A stretch of DNA of 64,000 nt from Capsulimonas corticalis. Lineage in GTDB: Bacteria > Armatimonadota > Armatimonadia > Armatimonadales > Capsulimonadaceae. This document shows, piece by piece, positions 46,746 to 55,406 of the stretch. The position numbers and the translations under genes are program-made. Position 1 is the stretch's first letter. The number at the start of each line of letters is the position of its first letter. The stretch spans positions 4,960,001-5,024,000 of the forward strand of contig NZ_AP025739.1 of NCBI RefSeq assembly GCF_003574315.2, in the 5' to 3' direction. Below the pieces are notes generated by a model, which saw only the letters and a program-made list of their open reading frames with translations, had not been told where the DNA came from and ran no database searches.

Positions 46746-47462
46746 ATGCGTCCCGTACCTCGTCCTAAGAACCATCTCGATTCGTTCCGCTATGCCGTCG
46801 AAGGCATCGTCCATACCTTCCGCACGCAAAAGCACATGCGCTTCCACTTCTTCACGGTCGTGCTGGTGCTGCTGATCAGCGCGCTGCTGCGCATGAACCG
46901 TGTGGAAATGGCCATCTTATTCCTGGTCGTCTCCAGTGTTTTGATCGCGGAAATGCTGAACACGGCGATTGAGAGCGTGGTGGACATGGTGACGCAGGCG
47001 TACCATCCGCTGGCGAAGCTCGCCAAGGATATCGCCGCCGGCGCCGTGCTCATCGCGGCGATCAACGCGGTGGTCGTGGGTATCATTCTCTTTTTGAAAG
47101 ATCGGCGGATCGAGAGGCTGTCGCTTCAAATCGATCACGATCCGCAGCCGATGAATGTGATCGTCACGGTCACGCTTTTGATTTTGATCATCGTCATGCT
47201 CAGCAAGGTGATCGGAGGCAAAGGGGCGATCCTGCACGGCGGGATCGTCAGCGGCCACGCGGCCATTTCGTTCTGTCTGGCGGCCACGATCATGTACCGC
47301 GCCGCCGATCCCATGACTACCGCGCTCGCGATCGGCCTGGCCCTGCTGGTCGCGCAAAGCCGTGTGGAGGGCAAGATCCACACGCTTCAGGAAGTCATTG
47401 TCGGCGGCCTTCTCGGAATGTTCGTGACGACCTTGATCTACTTTGTCCGCGTGCCGCTGTGA
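46746..47462 (+). CDS. Undecaprenol/diacylglycerol kinase fused to a PAP2 phosphatase-like domain
   Basis: 238 residues. The first ~120 are a DgkA fold: FRYAVEGIVHTFRTQKHMRFH and the catalytic EMLNTAIESVVDMVT. The second half is PAP2-like membrane sequence with GGIVSGHAAISF and SRVEGKIHTLQEVIVG, matching the PSGH and SR-x5-H motifs; the final Asp is Glu. A kinase and a phosphatase for the same lipid on one chain could set the C55-OH/C55-P balance for cell-wall synthesis. Which activity dominates cannot be read from sequence. Confidence 0.85.
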   Translation: MRPVPRPKNHLDSFRYAVEGIVHTFRTQKHMRFHFFTVVLVLLISALLRMNRVEMAILFLVVSSVLIAEMLNTAIESVVDMVTQAYHPLAKLAKDIAAGAVLIAAINAVVVGIILFLKDRRIERLSLQIDHDPQPMNVIVTVTLLILIIVMLSKVIGGKGAILHGGIVSGHAAISFCLAATIMYRAADPMTTALAIGLALLVAQSRVEGKIHTLQEVIVGGLLGMFVTTLIYFVRVPL

Positions 47463-47511
47463 CGACGTGAAACCCGCTTTTCGCGGTCGATGGAGCAACA
47501 ACGTACCCTGC

Positions 47512-48879
47512 ATGAACGCCCACGATTACATCGCGCTCGCCTCTGTTGTTCTTCTCATTCTCCTCAACGGCTTCTTCACGCTCGCAAAAACGGCGCTGGC
47601 GACCGTGAGCCATATGCGTCTTCAATATCTGGTGACGGAGCGGGCGGCGGACGCGCCCGCGCAAAACCTGCAAGTCTTCAGCCGCGATCCCGCGCGGGTT
47701 TTCGCGACCGCTCAGGTTGGCATCACGCTCGCCTCGTTCGGCGTGGCGGCGATCATCGCCGGCGTCGTCTCCCCGGATGTATCCGACTGGCTGCGCCATC
47801 GCGGCTGGGCGCACGACATTACCTGGACGACGGTCATTCTCACCCTTGCCGCCGCCTTTGTCGCCATCACCGTTGGCGAGCTGGTGCCGTACGCCTACGC
47901 GCAGCGCTATCCGATGCGCGCCGCCACGCTGGCGGCCGCCCCGCTCCGGCTCTTCATGGTGATGTTCTCCTTTCTCGCCACAATCGCCCTTGGCCTCTCC
48001 AATCTGATAGTCAAGCCTTTCGGACTGACGGCGACCTTCGCCACTCCTATGGTGACGGAACAAGAGTTGCAAACGCTGCTCGACGCCGGCGCGCAGGCCG
48101 GGACGATCGAAGAGGGCGAAAAGGAGATCATCGAGAATGTCATCTCCTTCGGCGACACCGATGTTCGCCAGGTCATGACGCCGCGCATCGATATCAAGGC
48201 GGCGGATATCACGATCGGCTGCCCGGCGCTCATTCAGCTCATTATCTCCAGCGGACATACGCGTATTCCCGTCTATGAGTCGAATATCGACAACATCGTC
48301 GGGATCATCCACGCCAAGGACTTGCTGCCGTATCTGGCGCAGGGCCGCCGCGATGTCGTGCTTCGAAGCGTCGCGCGCACGCCGCTGATCGTCCCGGAAA
48401 ACAAGCGGGTGGACGAACTGCTGGAGGAGTTCCGGCGCTCGAATATACAGCTGGCGATTGTCCAGGACGAATACGGCGGCACCGCCGGCCTGGTCACGAT
48501 TGAAGATCTGCTGGAGGAGTTGGTCGGGGAGATCAAGGACGAGTACGATGTCGAAATTCCGATGGTGCGCAGCGTGGAGGAGGGCGTCGCCATCCTCGAC
48601 GGCCGTATGGCGCTCGACGATGTCAATGAAGAGCTCAACCTAGAACTGCCGACGGATGATTTCGACACGCTTGGCGGCTTCGTGTTCGGCCTCTTCGGCC
48701 ATCAGCCGGTGGAAGGCGAAACCGTCGTCGACGGCGACTGGGAATTTACGGTGAAGCGGACCGACGGGCGACGGATTCAGGAAGTGAAGATCGCGCCGTA
48801 CGCGGCGCCGGCGGAAGGATCCGAGGGGAGCGAAGAAAACGGCGCGGCGAAGTCGTCCGATACGAGCAGCCGCGCCTGA
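47512..48879 (+). CDS. HlyC/CorC (CNNM)-family membrane protein with CBS pair
   Basis: 455 residues from ATG 47512; an in-frame GTG at 47467 is possible. Four membrane segments of DUF21 (residues 5-175), then a CBS pair starting VMTPRIDIKAADI and RTPLIVPENKRVDELLEEFR, and a C-terminal CorC_HlyC domain (VEGETVVDGDWEFTVKRTDG). The family takes part in Mg2+/Co2+ efflux or ion homeostasis. Confidence 0.88.
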   Translation: MNAHDYIALASVVLLILLNGFFTLAKTALATVSHMRLQYLVTERAADAPAQNLQVFSRDPARVFATAQVGITLASFGVAAIIAGVVSPDVSDWLRHRGWAHDITWTTVILTLAAAFVAITVGELVPYAYAQRYPMRAATLAAAPLRLFMVMFSFLATIALGLSNLIVKPFGLTATFATPMVTEQELQTLLDAGAQAGTIEEGEKEIIENVISFGDTDVRQVMTPRIDIKAADITIGCPALIQLIISSGHTRIPVYESNIDNIVGIIHAKDLLPYLAQGRRDVVLRSVARTPLIVPENKRVDELLEEFRRSNIQLAIVQDEYGGTAGLVTIEDLLEELVGEIKDEYDVEIPMVRSVEEGVAILDGRMALDDVNEELNLELPTDDFDTLGGFVFGLFGHQPVEGETVVDGDWEFTVKRTDGRRIQEVKIAPYAAPAEGSEGSEENGAAKSSDTSSRA

Positions 48880-48903
48880 TCTTCCATGAACGTGTGGACA
48901 GAG

Positions 48904-49545
48904 CTATTTGGCGGTGAACACGCGGCGTCCTTCGATGCGCAGTTTGCCGGCGGCGAAGAGCGCGACCGCGCGCGGATAGCTGCGATGCTCCGCGATCAGC
49001 ACGCGCGCCGCGAGCGTCTCCGCCGTATCGTCATCTTCCACCGGGACCGTTTCCTGCAAAATGATCGGTCCGCTGTCGTAATTCTCGTCGACGAAATGCA
49101 CGGTGCATCCCGAGAATTTGACGCCGTAGTCGATCACCGCCTGATGGACGTGGCCGCCGTACATGCCCTTGCCGCCAAAAGACGGAAGCAGCGCGTTGTG
49201 GATATTCATCACACGGCCCGGGTAAGCGCTCACAATGGCGGTTGGGAGCTTTCGGACATATCCCGCCAGGCAGATCAGCTCGGCGTCGGCGGCGCGAAGC
49301 TCCGCGAGAAGCGCTTCGCTGTAAAGATGCTCGTCGTGATCGGTCGATCCCTTCGGGGAGGGAACCGTCGCGGTGCGAAGTCCGATGCCGGCGGCGCGAT
49401 GCAGCGCCGGGGACGAGGCGAAGTTGCCGATGACCGTGACGATCTGTCCATCGATACGGCCGTCCTGGCACGCATCGACAATCGCCTGCATGTTGCTGCC
49501 GCGCCCGTGGCGGCCAGACACTAAAATTGCAATTCTTAAACTCAT
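48904..49545 (-). CDS. purN: Phosphoribosylglycinamide formyltransferase
   Basis: 213 residues from ATG 49545. PurN motifs: LVSGRHGRGSNMQAIVDA, LAGYVRKL, then the catalytic NIHNALLPSF with Asn-His and GCTVHFVDENYDSGPII with the catalytic Asp. It uses 10-formyl-THF to make FGAR in purine synthesis. Convergent with the CorC-type gene; no terminator was seen in the 24-nt gap. Confidence 0.93.
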   Translation of the reverse strand: MSLRIAILVSGRHGRGSNMQAIVDACQDGRIDGQIVTVIGNFASSPALHRAAGIGLRTATVPSPKGSTDHDEHLYSEALLAELRAADAELICLAGYVRKLPTAIVSAYPGRVMNIHNALLPSFGGKGMYGGHVHQAVIDYGVKFSGCTVHFVDENYDSGPIILQETVPVEDDDTAETLAARVLIAEHRSYPRAVALFAAGKLRIEGRRVFTAK

Positions 49546-49694
49546 AACGGGGAGAGAGTTCGACGCTGGGACAGGGATTTCCTGCGAGGAGAGGCCCGAA
49601 CCCGATATGGCGGCTGATGATTGTGACAATCGCCCGCCTCATGTCGCCGGGCGTTTAAAAAATTTCTCATTCACCGAACACAAAGGAAAAGACG

Positions 49695-50597
49695 ATGATG
49701 AACGACGCCGTTCCATACGGAGCGATTGAAGCCGGCGGGACCAAATGGGTCTGCGCCGTAGGGACTGGGCCGGACGATATCCGGGCGCTCCAGCGCTTTC
49801 CCACGACCACTCCGGAGGAGACTCTGCGCAGCTGCATCGAGTTCTTCCAGCGTCAGGGGGAACTCCAGGCGATCGGTATCGGTTCGTTTGGGCCGGTCGA
49901 TCTCAACCATAATTCCCCGACGTATGGGTTTATCACCTCGACGCCCAAGGTCGGCTGGCGCAACGCCGATGTTGTCGGCGCGGTGAAGTCGGCGCTGGAC
50001 CTGCCCGTAGCTCTGGATACGGATGTCAACGCAGCCTTGCTGGGCGAAGTGAAGTGGGGCGCGGCGCAGGGGCTGACCGATGCGATCTATCTGACCGTGG
50101 GAACGGGGTTCGGCGGCGGCGCGATGGTCAACGGACAGCTCGCGCATGGCTTGCTGCATCCTGAGTTCGGCCATATGTTCGTGCCGCGCGATCCCAGCGA
50201 CACCTTCGGCGGCGCCTGCTCTTTCCATGGCGATTGTCTGGAAGGTCTCGTGTCGGGCCCGGCGATCGAGGCGCGCTGGAAGGCTCCGGGCGAAAGCCTG
50301 CCGCCCGATCATCCGGCATGGCGGCTGGAGGCGGGATACCTCGCCTATGCGCTTGTGAACATGACGTGCCTTCTGTCGCCCCAGCGAATCATTGTCGGGG
50401 GAGGCGTCGGCTCCAACCCGGCGCTCCTGACACTGGTTCGCGAGCGGTTCCAATCGATCCTGAACGGATACTTGCAGGCGGACGCGCTGCTGGGCGGGAT
50501 CGAGGAATATATCGTCTCGCCGGGCCTGGAAGGTCGCTCGGGAATCCTCGGCGCGATTGCCCTGGCTCAGGCGGAATTCGGGTCTGTTGACAAATAG
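49695..50597 (+). CDS. ROK-family sugar kinase, probable fructokinase
   Basis: 300 residues behind AAAGGA. ATP-binding GAIEAGGTKWVCAVG, substrate motif DTDVNAALLGE, LTVGTGFGGGA and zinc motif HPEFGHMFVPRDP with FGGACSFHGDCLEGL. The zinc motif with CxFHGxCLEG fits the fructokinase (ScrK/GmuE) branch. It phosphorylates fructose or a related hexose. Confidence 0.9.
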   Translation: MMNDAVPYGAIEAGGTKWVCAVGTGPDDIRALQRFPTTTPEETLRSCIEFFQRQGELQAIGIGSFGPVDLNHNSPTYGFITSTPKVGWRNADVVGAVKSALDLPVALDTDVNAALLGEVKWGAAQGLTDAIYLTVGTGFGGGAMVNGQLAHGLLHPEFGHMFVPRDPSDTFGGACSFHGDCLEGLVSGPAIEARWKAPGESLPPDHPAWRLEAGYLAYALVNMTCLLSPQRIIVGGGVGSNPALLTLVRERFQSILNGYLQADALLGGIEEYIVSPGLEGRSGILGAIALAQAEFGSVDK

Positions 50598-50615
50598 CGC
50601 TCTGTCCATTATGAT
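50587..50615 (+). promoter_or_regulatory. Promoter of the HEAT-repeat gene
   Basis: TTGACA (50587-50592), a 17-nt spacer and TATGAT (50610-50615). It overlaps the stop codon of the ROK gene. Confidence 0.85.
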
Positions 50616-50647
50616 GAGGCTTGCAAGTCTCTCGAAAGGACACAAGA

Positions 50648-52261
50648 ATGACGATTGACACAGCCGCGCCCAGGCGCCGGCCGGTGGCCCTGTTTGTCGC
50701 GGTCGGATTGGCGGGCGCCGTCGGCCTTTCCGTGGCGAACGGCCGCCGCGTGCAGAATCAGCGCGTTCACGAGCTTAGCTCCCCGGTCCAGGAAAAGCGC
50801 GACGCCACTGTCAAAGAACTGATGCTGGCCGAAGACTTGACCGATGTGCTGACGGCGACGCAAAACACATCCCCGGACGCCGACAAAGACGAGGCGGCGA
50901 AGGCGCAGAACGCGAAAAGCCTGATTCTGCGGCAAAACGCGTCGGCGTCCGCGCAGCGCGTTGTCATCGCCGGCGGAGTTCCCGACGATGTCGCGTTTTC
51001 GACCTTGTTCGCGCTGCGCAAGGACGCCGACGGCGGCGTCAAAGGGCATGCGACGGACTCCCTGGTGTTCCTGGGACAAAAGTCGCCGGAGAATTTGCAG
51101 GTCCTGGTCAAGAAGCTGGGCGACGGCGATCCGGACGCGCGCGGCGCCGCCGGTGACGCGCTCGCCAAGATCGGCGGCGATACCGTGGCGAAGTCCGTGG
51201 ACGCTCTGGTGAAGAACTCGGATGAGCAGGATACGTCGCTGTCCGTTTCTGGGAAGCTGGGCGATGCGGCCGTGCCTTACGCCGTGCGCCGGCTTTCCGA
51301 TCCCGATATGAGCTTTCGCGCGAAGATGGCCGAGCTTCTCGGGACGACCGGATCGGCCACGGCGATTCCCGCATTGATCGATGCAACGAAGCAGGAAAAT
51401 CCCATTGTCCGGCGCGCGGCGCTTCTGTCGCTGTCCAAAGTCGTTCAAGCGAACTATGCCGCCGCCGCGAAGTCAGACGACAAGCTCGCGCTTTTGCGCA
51501 CCTCCGAGCCGACGCTGATTGCCGCGCTCTCGGAGACTTCCAATGACGCCCGTGTTCGATCCCAGGCGGGGCTGACGCTGGGACGGTTCACCGACCCGCA
51601 ATCGATTCAAACACTGACCCGAGCCCTGGGAGATGACGATAATTTGGTGCGTCTGAGCGCCGTCGCCGCCTTGCAGAGCTCCGGGCTTCCAGCCGTCGGT
51701 CCGCTGCTCGCGCTGCTGAATGGCGGCGGGAACGAGACATCGCGCGCGCTTGCGGCGCAGGCTCTGGGCGGTATCGGCGCTCCGGAAGTCGCGCCGGCGC
51801 TTTCCAGATACGTCTCCTCCGTGGAGCCGTCCGCCACGGTTCGCCAGGGAGCGGTGATTGGTCTGGGAAGATTGAGCCGCGCCGAGGCTGTCCCCGCGCT
51901 GGTCGCGTCCCTGGAGGATCCCGACGTTCAGGTTTCGGGCGCGGCGGGGGACGCTTTGCTGAATGGATCGATGACTGCCGCCGCCATCCCGCCTCTGATC
52001 GCGGAGTTTTCCCGGCCGGCGCCGGCCGCGTTCAATGCGAGCCGCGTTCTGGCGCGCATGGGAATTGCGCCCACCGAAGCCTTAAAGACCGCCGTCGCCA
52101 GCCCCAATCCGGAGATTCAGACGTGGGCGGCGATCACCCTGGGAGAAAGCGGGACGAAAGACGCATCGGTCGCGGCGCTGCTGGAGACGCTGCGGCAAAG
52201 CCGGAGCGCTGAGGTGCAGTACGCCGCCGGACAGGCGCTGGTGCGCCTGTCGGAAGGCTAG
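50648..52261 (+). CDS. Exported or membrane-anchored HEAT-repeat protein
   Basis: 537 residues from ATG 50648 (GAAAGGA upstream). One N-terminal helix (PVALFVAVGLAGAVGLSVA) is followed by about 12-13 HEAT/PBS-lyase-type repeats: for example DGDPDARGAAGDALAKIGGD, LGDDDNLVRLSAVAALQSSG and LEDPDVQVSGAAGDALLNG. This is a protein-binding solenoid. No enzymatic domain. The last 4 nt overlap the convergent DUF1499 gene. Confidence 0.85.
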   Translation: MTIDTAAPRRRPVALFVAVGLAGAVGLSVANGRRVQNQRVHELSSPVQEKRDATVKELMLAEDLTDVLTATQNTSPDADKDEAAKAQNAKSLILRQNASASAQRVVIAGGVPDDVAFSTLFALRKDADGGVKGHATDSLVFLGQKSPENLQVLVKKLGDGDPDARGAAGDALAKIGGDTVAKSVDALVKNSDEQDTSLSVSGKLGDAAVPYAVRRLSDPDMSFRAKMAELLGTTGSATAIPALIDATKQENPIVRRAALLSLSKVVQANYAAAAKSDDKLALLRTSEPTLIAALSETSNDARVRSQAGLTLGRFTDPQSIQTLTRALGDDDNLVRLSAVAALQSSGLPAVGPLLALLNGGGNETSRALAAQALGGIGAPEVAPALSRYVSSVEPSATVRQGAVIGLGRLSRAEAVPALVASLEDPDVQVSGAAGDALLNGSMTAAAIPPLIAEFSRPAPAAFNASRVLARMGIAPTEALKTAVASPNPEIQTWAAITLGESGTKDASVAALLETLRQSRSAEVQYAAGQALVRLSEG

Positions 52262-52713
52262 ATTGCCGTATATGTTGCGAGACGCGCGTCCATCGCCGAT
52301 TGGAGGTCGCGGATGTGCTGGGCGTTCTGGCCCAGATCGCCGCGACCCTGGCGGGATCGTGAACGGATGATGACGCGGATCTGTCCAATCCCCTGGGGCT
52401 GGACATAAAGCGTGACGTCGTCGAGGAACTTTCCGACCGTGGTCTCCACCTCAGCATCGATCGTGTCGTTTTCGTCGTCGATATGGACGATGCGCCAGTG
52501 GGACAGCGACCTCATTGCCTGCTGAGCCGCCACCAGCGCCGTGGCCGGCTCCGCATAGTACACCCGAGAACGCAGTTCGGGATAATCCACGCTCTCCCCG
52601 GTGGTGATATCGTTGACTAAAAACCACCGCCGATTGATCCAGGCCCAAATCCCCGCGCCGGCCGCCGCCGCGATCAGGCCGGCGCATGCAAAGCGCCGGA
52701 AGTTCTTGCTCAT
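52258..52713 (-). CDS. DUF1499 protein, membrane-anchored
   Basis: 151 residues with an N-terminal helix (FACAGLIAAAAGAGIWAWI). The DUF1499 pattern runs from DYPELRSRVY through HIDDENDTIDAEVETTVGKFLDDVTLYV to RSRQGRGDLGQNAQHIRDL. Start overlaps the stop of the phosphatase gene (ATGA). Function unknown. Confidence 0.85.
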   Translation of the reverse strand: MSKNFRRFACAGLIAAAAGAGIWAWINRRWFLVNDITTGESVDYPELRSRVYYAEPATALVAAQQAMRSLSHWRIVHIDDENDTIDAEVETTVGKFLDDVTLYVQPQGIGQIRVIIRSRSRQGRGDLGQNAQHIRDLQSAMDARLATYTAI

Positions 52714-53663
52714 AAACCCTTCTCCGCAATAGATATTTTTGCGACCCCGACGTCGACCGCCCGCATCAATTTGTCATGCAGGGTGGAGTTGGAGGCCGCG
52801 ACAATCGATTTCAAATTGCTTTCGCTTGTGTCCAGCAGCCGCGTGCTGTCGAAACTATTCCCATGCGCGTCGGTGACGATCGCTCCCGCTTCGGTCGCGA
52901 TCAGCGCGGCGGCGGCGATATCGTACGTGAAGAGTCCAATGGGCGTGCCCCGTCCCAGCTCCACGTAACGATCGCGGCTCGCCGGATGATCTTTGAGGAT
53001 CCGCGCGCCGACATCCAGCACGGCGGCGAGCTGTCCGGTCAGCAGGCGCGTCAGGGAAAAGGCCGTGGAGTTAAAGACAAAGCAGCCGCCTTTGGTGGAA
53101 GCGTCGTTGATGATATCGCCCAGCGCCGTCGCAATCCATTCGATCGGGCGCGCGACGATTTCGTAGCTGAGCGGGGCTTTCGTGATCTCCGTAATGGGAA
53201 GCAGGCGAAGATCGGTCGAGGCGCCGTCCGAGCCGATCCACTGCGCGCCCTTACCGCGCTCGGCGAGGAACATCTGGTCGCTCTTGATCTCCTGGATGCA
53301 GCCGAAGCGCACATCGCCCATCGTGACGTCGGCCGTATAGTCGGCGAGCGCCACCGAAACCACGCAGCTTTCAAAGCCGGCGACCGCCGGTCGGGTGCCG
53401 TCGATCGGGTCGATGATCAGGACGCCCTCGGGCGAGCTTCCAAACTCGATCAGCCCTTTGTCTTCCGAATAGTAGGCGATGGAGAGCTTTTCTTTTTCGA
53501 TAAACGAGACAATCGCTTCCTCGGCGATATCGTCGATCGCGAAGGTGGCGTCGCCGCTCGCCGCCGTTCCCGAGATCGTCCGTCCATGCCACGCGCCGAG
53601 ATGGGGACGCACCGCGCCCCGGATATGCCGCGTCAGCGCCACTACTGTTTCCTGCGGTGTCAA
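52710..53663 (-). CDS. Inositol-monophosphatase family protein
   Basis: I choose TTG 53663, 5 nt behind GGGAGG, which gives 317 residues beginning with TPQETVVALTRHI. The metal-binding motif IIDPIDGTRPA is present with an upstream E (YYSEDKG) and a C-terminal DVGARILKDH in place of the usual W..WD. It is a member of the IMPase/FBPase/CysQ fold; the changes at the second motif leave the substrate open. Translated together with the DUF1499 gene. Confidence 0.82.
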   Translation of the reverse strand: MTPQETVVALTRHIRGAVRPHLGAWHGRTISGTAASGDATFAIDDIAEEAIVSFIEKEKLSIAYYSEDKGLIEFGSSPEGVLIIDPIDGTRPAVAGFESCVVSVALADYTADVTMGDVRFGCIQEIKSDQMFLAERGKGAQWIGSDGASTDLRLLPITEITKAPLSYEIVARPIEWIATALGDIINDASTKGGCFVFNSTAFSLTRLLTGQLAAVLDVGARILKDHPASRDRYVELGRGTPIGLFTYDIAAAALIATEAGAIVTDAHGNSFDSTRLLDTSESNLKSIVAASNSTLHDKLMRAVDVGVAKISIAEKGL

Positions 53664-53751
53664 AGGAGCCTCCCAGCATTCCGCCAATACATAGATGGAA
53701 TATTCGGCTTGCGGCGTAGGTATTCCTGCGACGATTGAAGAGATCGCCGGC

Positions 53752-53780
53752 TTGACGAAGGCCGTCCGACTCTGTAAAAT
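53752..53780 (+). promoter_or_regulatory. dacB promoter
   Basis: TTGACG (53752-53757), a 17-nt spacer and TAAAAT (53775-53780). The start of transcription would be at about 53787, 3 nt before ATG 53790, so no SD fits. Confidence 0.65.
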
Positions 53781-53789
53781 ACAGCATCT

Positions 53790-55247
53790 ATGTTCACCTC
53801 AACTCTCCACGCGCGCAAGCGCCGTCCTGTTCTCCTGGCGAATCTCTGTGTTGTTGCCTTCGCCGGCATTTTATGCCCCTCCGCCGCTGGCGCGCCGGCG
53901 AAATCGGACATTGCGGCGGCGATCGACAAGATGCTCGGCGCGCCCGCGCTGGAAGGCGGAGTCACGGGCGTTCTTGTGGAGCGCGCGAGCGACGGGGAGG
54001 TGGTTTACGAGCGCGCCGCCGACACGCGTCTGATGCCCGCGTCCAACCGAAAGCTGTTCTCGTCCGCCAACGGCCTGGTGATCCTGGGCAAGGATTTCAC
54101 GTTCCAGACCCAGGTCTTGTCGCGTGCTCCCGCCGATTCGGAGGGCGTGATCGCCGGCGACGTGACGCTCAAAGGCGGGGGCGATTCGACCATAATGCCG
54201 GACGATCTGACCAAAATGGCGGATGACCTGTGGGCGCGCGGCGTACGGCGGATCGACGGAAACATTGTCGGCGACGGCACTGCGTTTCCCGGACAGCCAT
54301 ATGGGATGGGGTGGGGCTGGGACTATCTTTCCGACGACTACGCCGCGCAGATTTGGGGCCTGGAAGTCAATCGAGGCGTCATCACCGTTCATGTATCGGC
54401 CGGTGGCGGCGACGGCGAGCCGGTCAAGGTCTCGCTCGATCCGGGGGTCGATAAGATCCCGATCGTGAACAACGCGCGAACCGGCGGGACTGCGCCTGCC
54501 TGCGTCATCACGCGCGACTGGAACACCAGCGTCATCACCGTCAGCGGCGCTCTGCCCAAGGGCGAGAAGACGCAGACGGACATCGCCGTCGGCGATCCTA
54601 TCACCTACGCCGCCGAGGTTTTTCGCACGGCCCTCATCCATCGTGGTATTGAGGTGAAAGGCGCGGCGTATGCGGCGGCCGTCGCAGTGGGCGATAAAAC
54701 CGTGCTGGCGACACGCCGAAGCGTCCCGCTGGATCAGTATCTCAAGCTGATGAATAAACCCAGCGACAATCTTTTGGCCGAAAGCATCGTGCGGGAGATC
54801 GGTCAGGTGAAGGCGGGGCAGGGGACTTACGAAGCGGGATACGCTGAGGAGCGGCGTTTGCTGGAGAGCGAGGGGATCGATATCCATCTCCTGCAGCTTG
54901 CCGACGGTTCCGGCGTGTCCCGGCGCGACTATGTGACGGCGCATGCTGTCGTCGGGCTGCTGCGCGTGATGGCGCGGCGCCCCGATTTTTCCGTCTATTA
55001 CGATTCTCTGCCCGTCGCCGGGGTCGACGGCACGCTGCGCAAACGAATGAAAGGAACATCGGCGCAGGGGAATGTTCACGCCAAAACCGGCACCGTGGGA
55101 GAGGTAAGCTGCCTCTCCGGATATCTGACCTCCAAGGACAAAATTCTCTATACGTTTTCCATTCTCATGAACAACTTTCCCGGATCCGCATCTGAGGCGC
55201 AGGGAGTCCAAAATCAAATCGTGACATATTTGACCGACCGGCTTTAA
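53790..55247 (+). CDS. dacB: D-alanyl-D-alanine carboxypeptidase/endopeptidase (PBP4, S13)
   Basis: 485 residues with a signal peptide (VVAFAGILCPSAAGAPA). The serine nucleophile is Ser85 in PASNRKLF (SxxK). Ser325 lies in KPSDNLLAES (SxN) and Lys432 in AKTGTVG (KTG). The long insert between the first two motifs is typical of PBP4. It trims peptidoglycan side chains or cross-links. Confidence 0.93.
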   Translation: MFTSTLHARKRRPVLLANLCVVAFAGILCPSAAGAPAKSDIAAAIDKMLGAPALEGGVTGVLVERASDGEVVYERAADTRLMPASNRKLFSSANGLVILGKDFTFQTQVLSRAPADSEGVIAGDVTLKGGGDSTIMPDDLTKMADDLWARGVRRIDGNIVGDGTAFPGQPYGMGWGWDYLSDDYAAQIWGLEVNRGVITVHVSAGGGDGEPVKVSLDPGVDKIPIVNNARTGGTAPACVITRDWNTSVITVSGALPKGEKTQTDIAVGDPITYAAEVFRTALIHRGIEVKGAAYAAAVAVGDKTVLATRRSVPLDQYLKLMNKPSDNLLAESIVREIGQVKAGQGTYEAGYAEERRLLESEGIDIHLLQLADGSGVSRRDYVTAHAVVGLLRVMARRPDFSVYYDSLPVAGVDGTLRKRMKGTSAQGNVHAKTGTVGEVSCLSGYLTSKDKILYTFSILMNNFPGSASEAQGVQNQIVTYLTDRL

Positions 55248-55279
55248 TATTTCAGAATGGAAATATTTTTGAGAAACTC

Positions 55280-55309
55280 TTGACAAATAATTCACGCTCG
55301 TGCTATTCT
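55280..55309 (+). promoter_or_regulatory. amtB-glnK promoter
   Basis: TTGACA (55280-55285), 18 nt and TATTCT (55304-55309). The -10 is weak. A ~90-nt leader follows. No sigma-54 (GG-N10-GC) site was seen. Confidence 0.55.
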
Positions 55310-55362
55310 CTCCGTACCGTTAGGCATGGTTGCTTAACGCGTAATGTTCCGGCTAAAGCAAT

Positions 55363-55406
55363 GAAGCATCCGGGTTGATCTCATGTCACCGATAGGAGGA
55401 TGCTTC
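55363..55406 (+). promoter_or_regulatory. Hairpin masking the amtB ribosome-binding site
   Basis: GAAGCATCC (55363-55371) is the exact complement of GGATGCTTC (55398-55406). The right arm covers the end of the SD (AGGAGG, 55394-55399) and touches the GTG start. With the stem formed, ribosome entry would be hindered, so this can be a translational switch. Confidence 0.6.
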
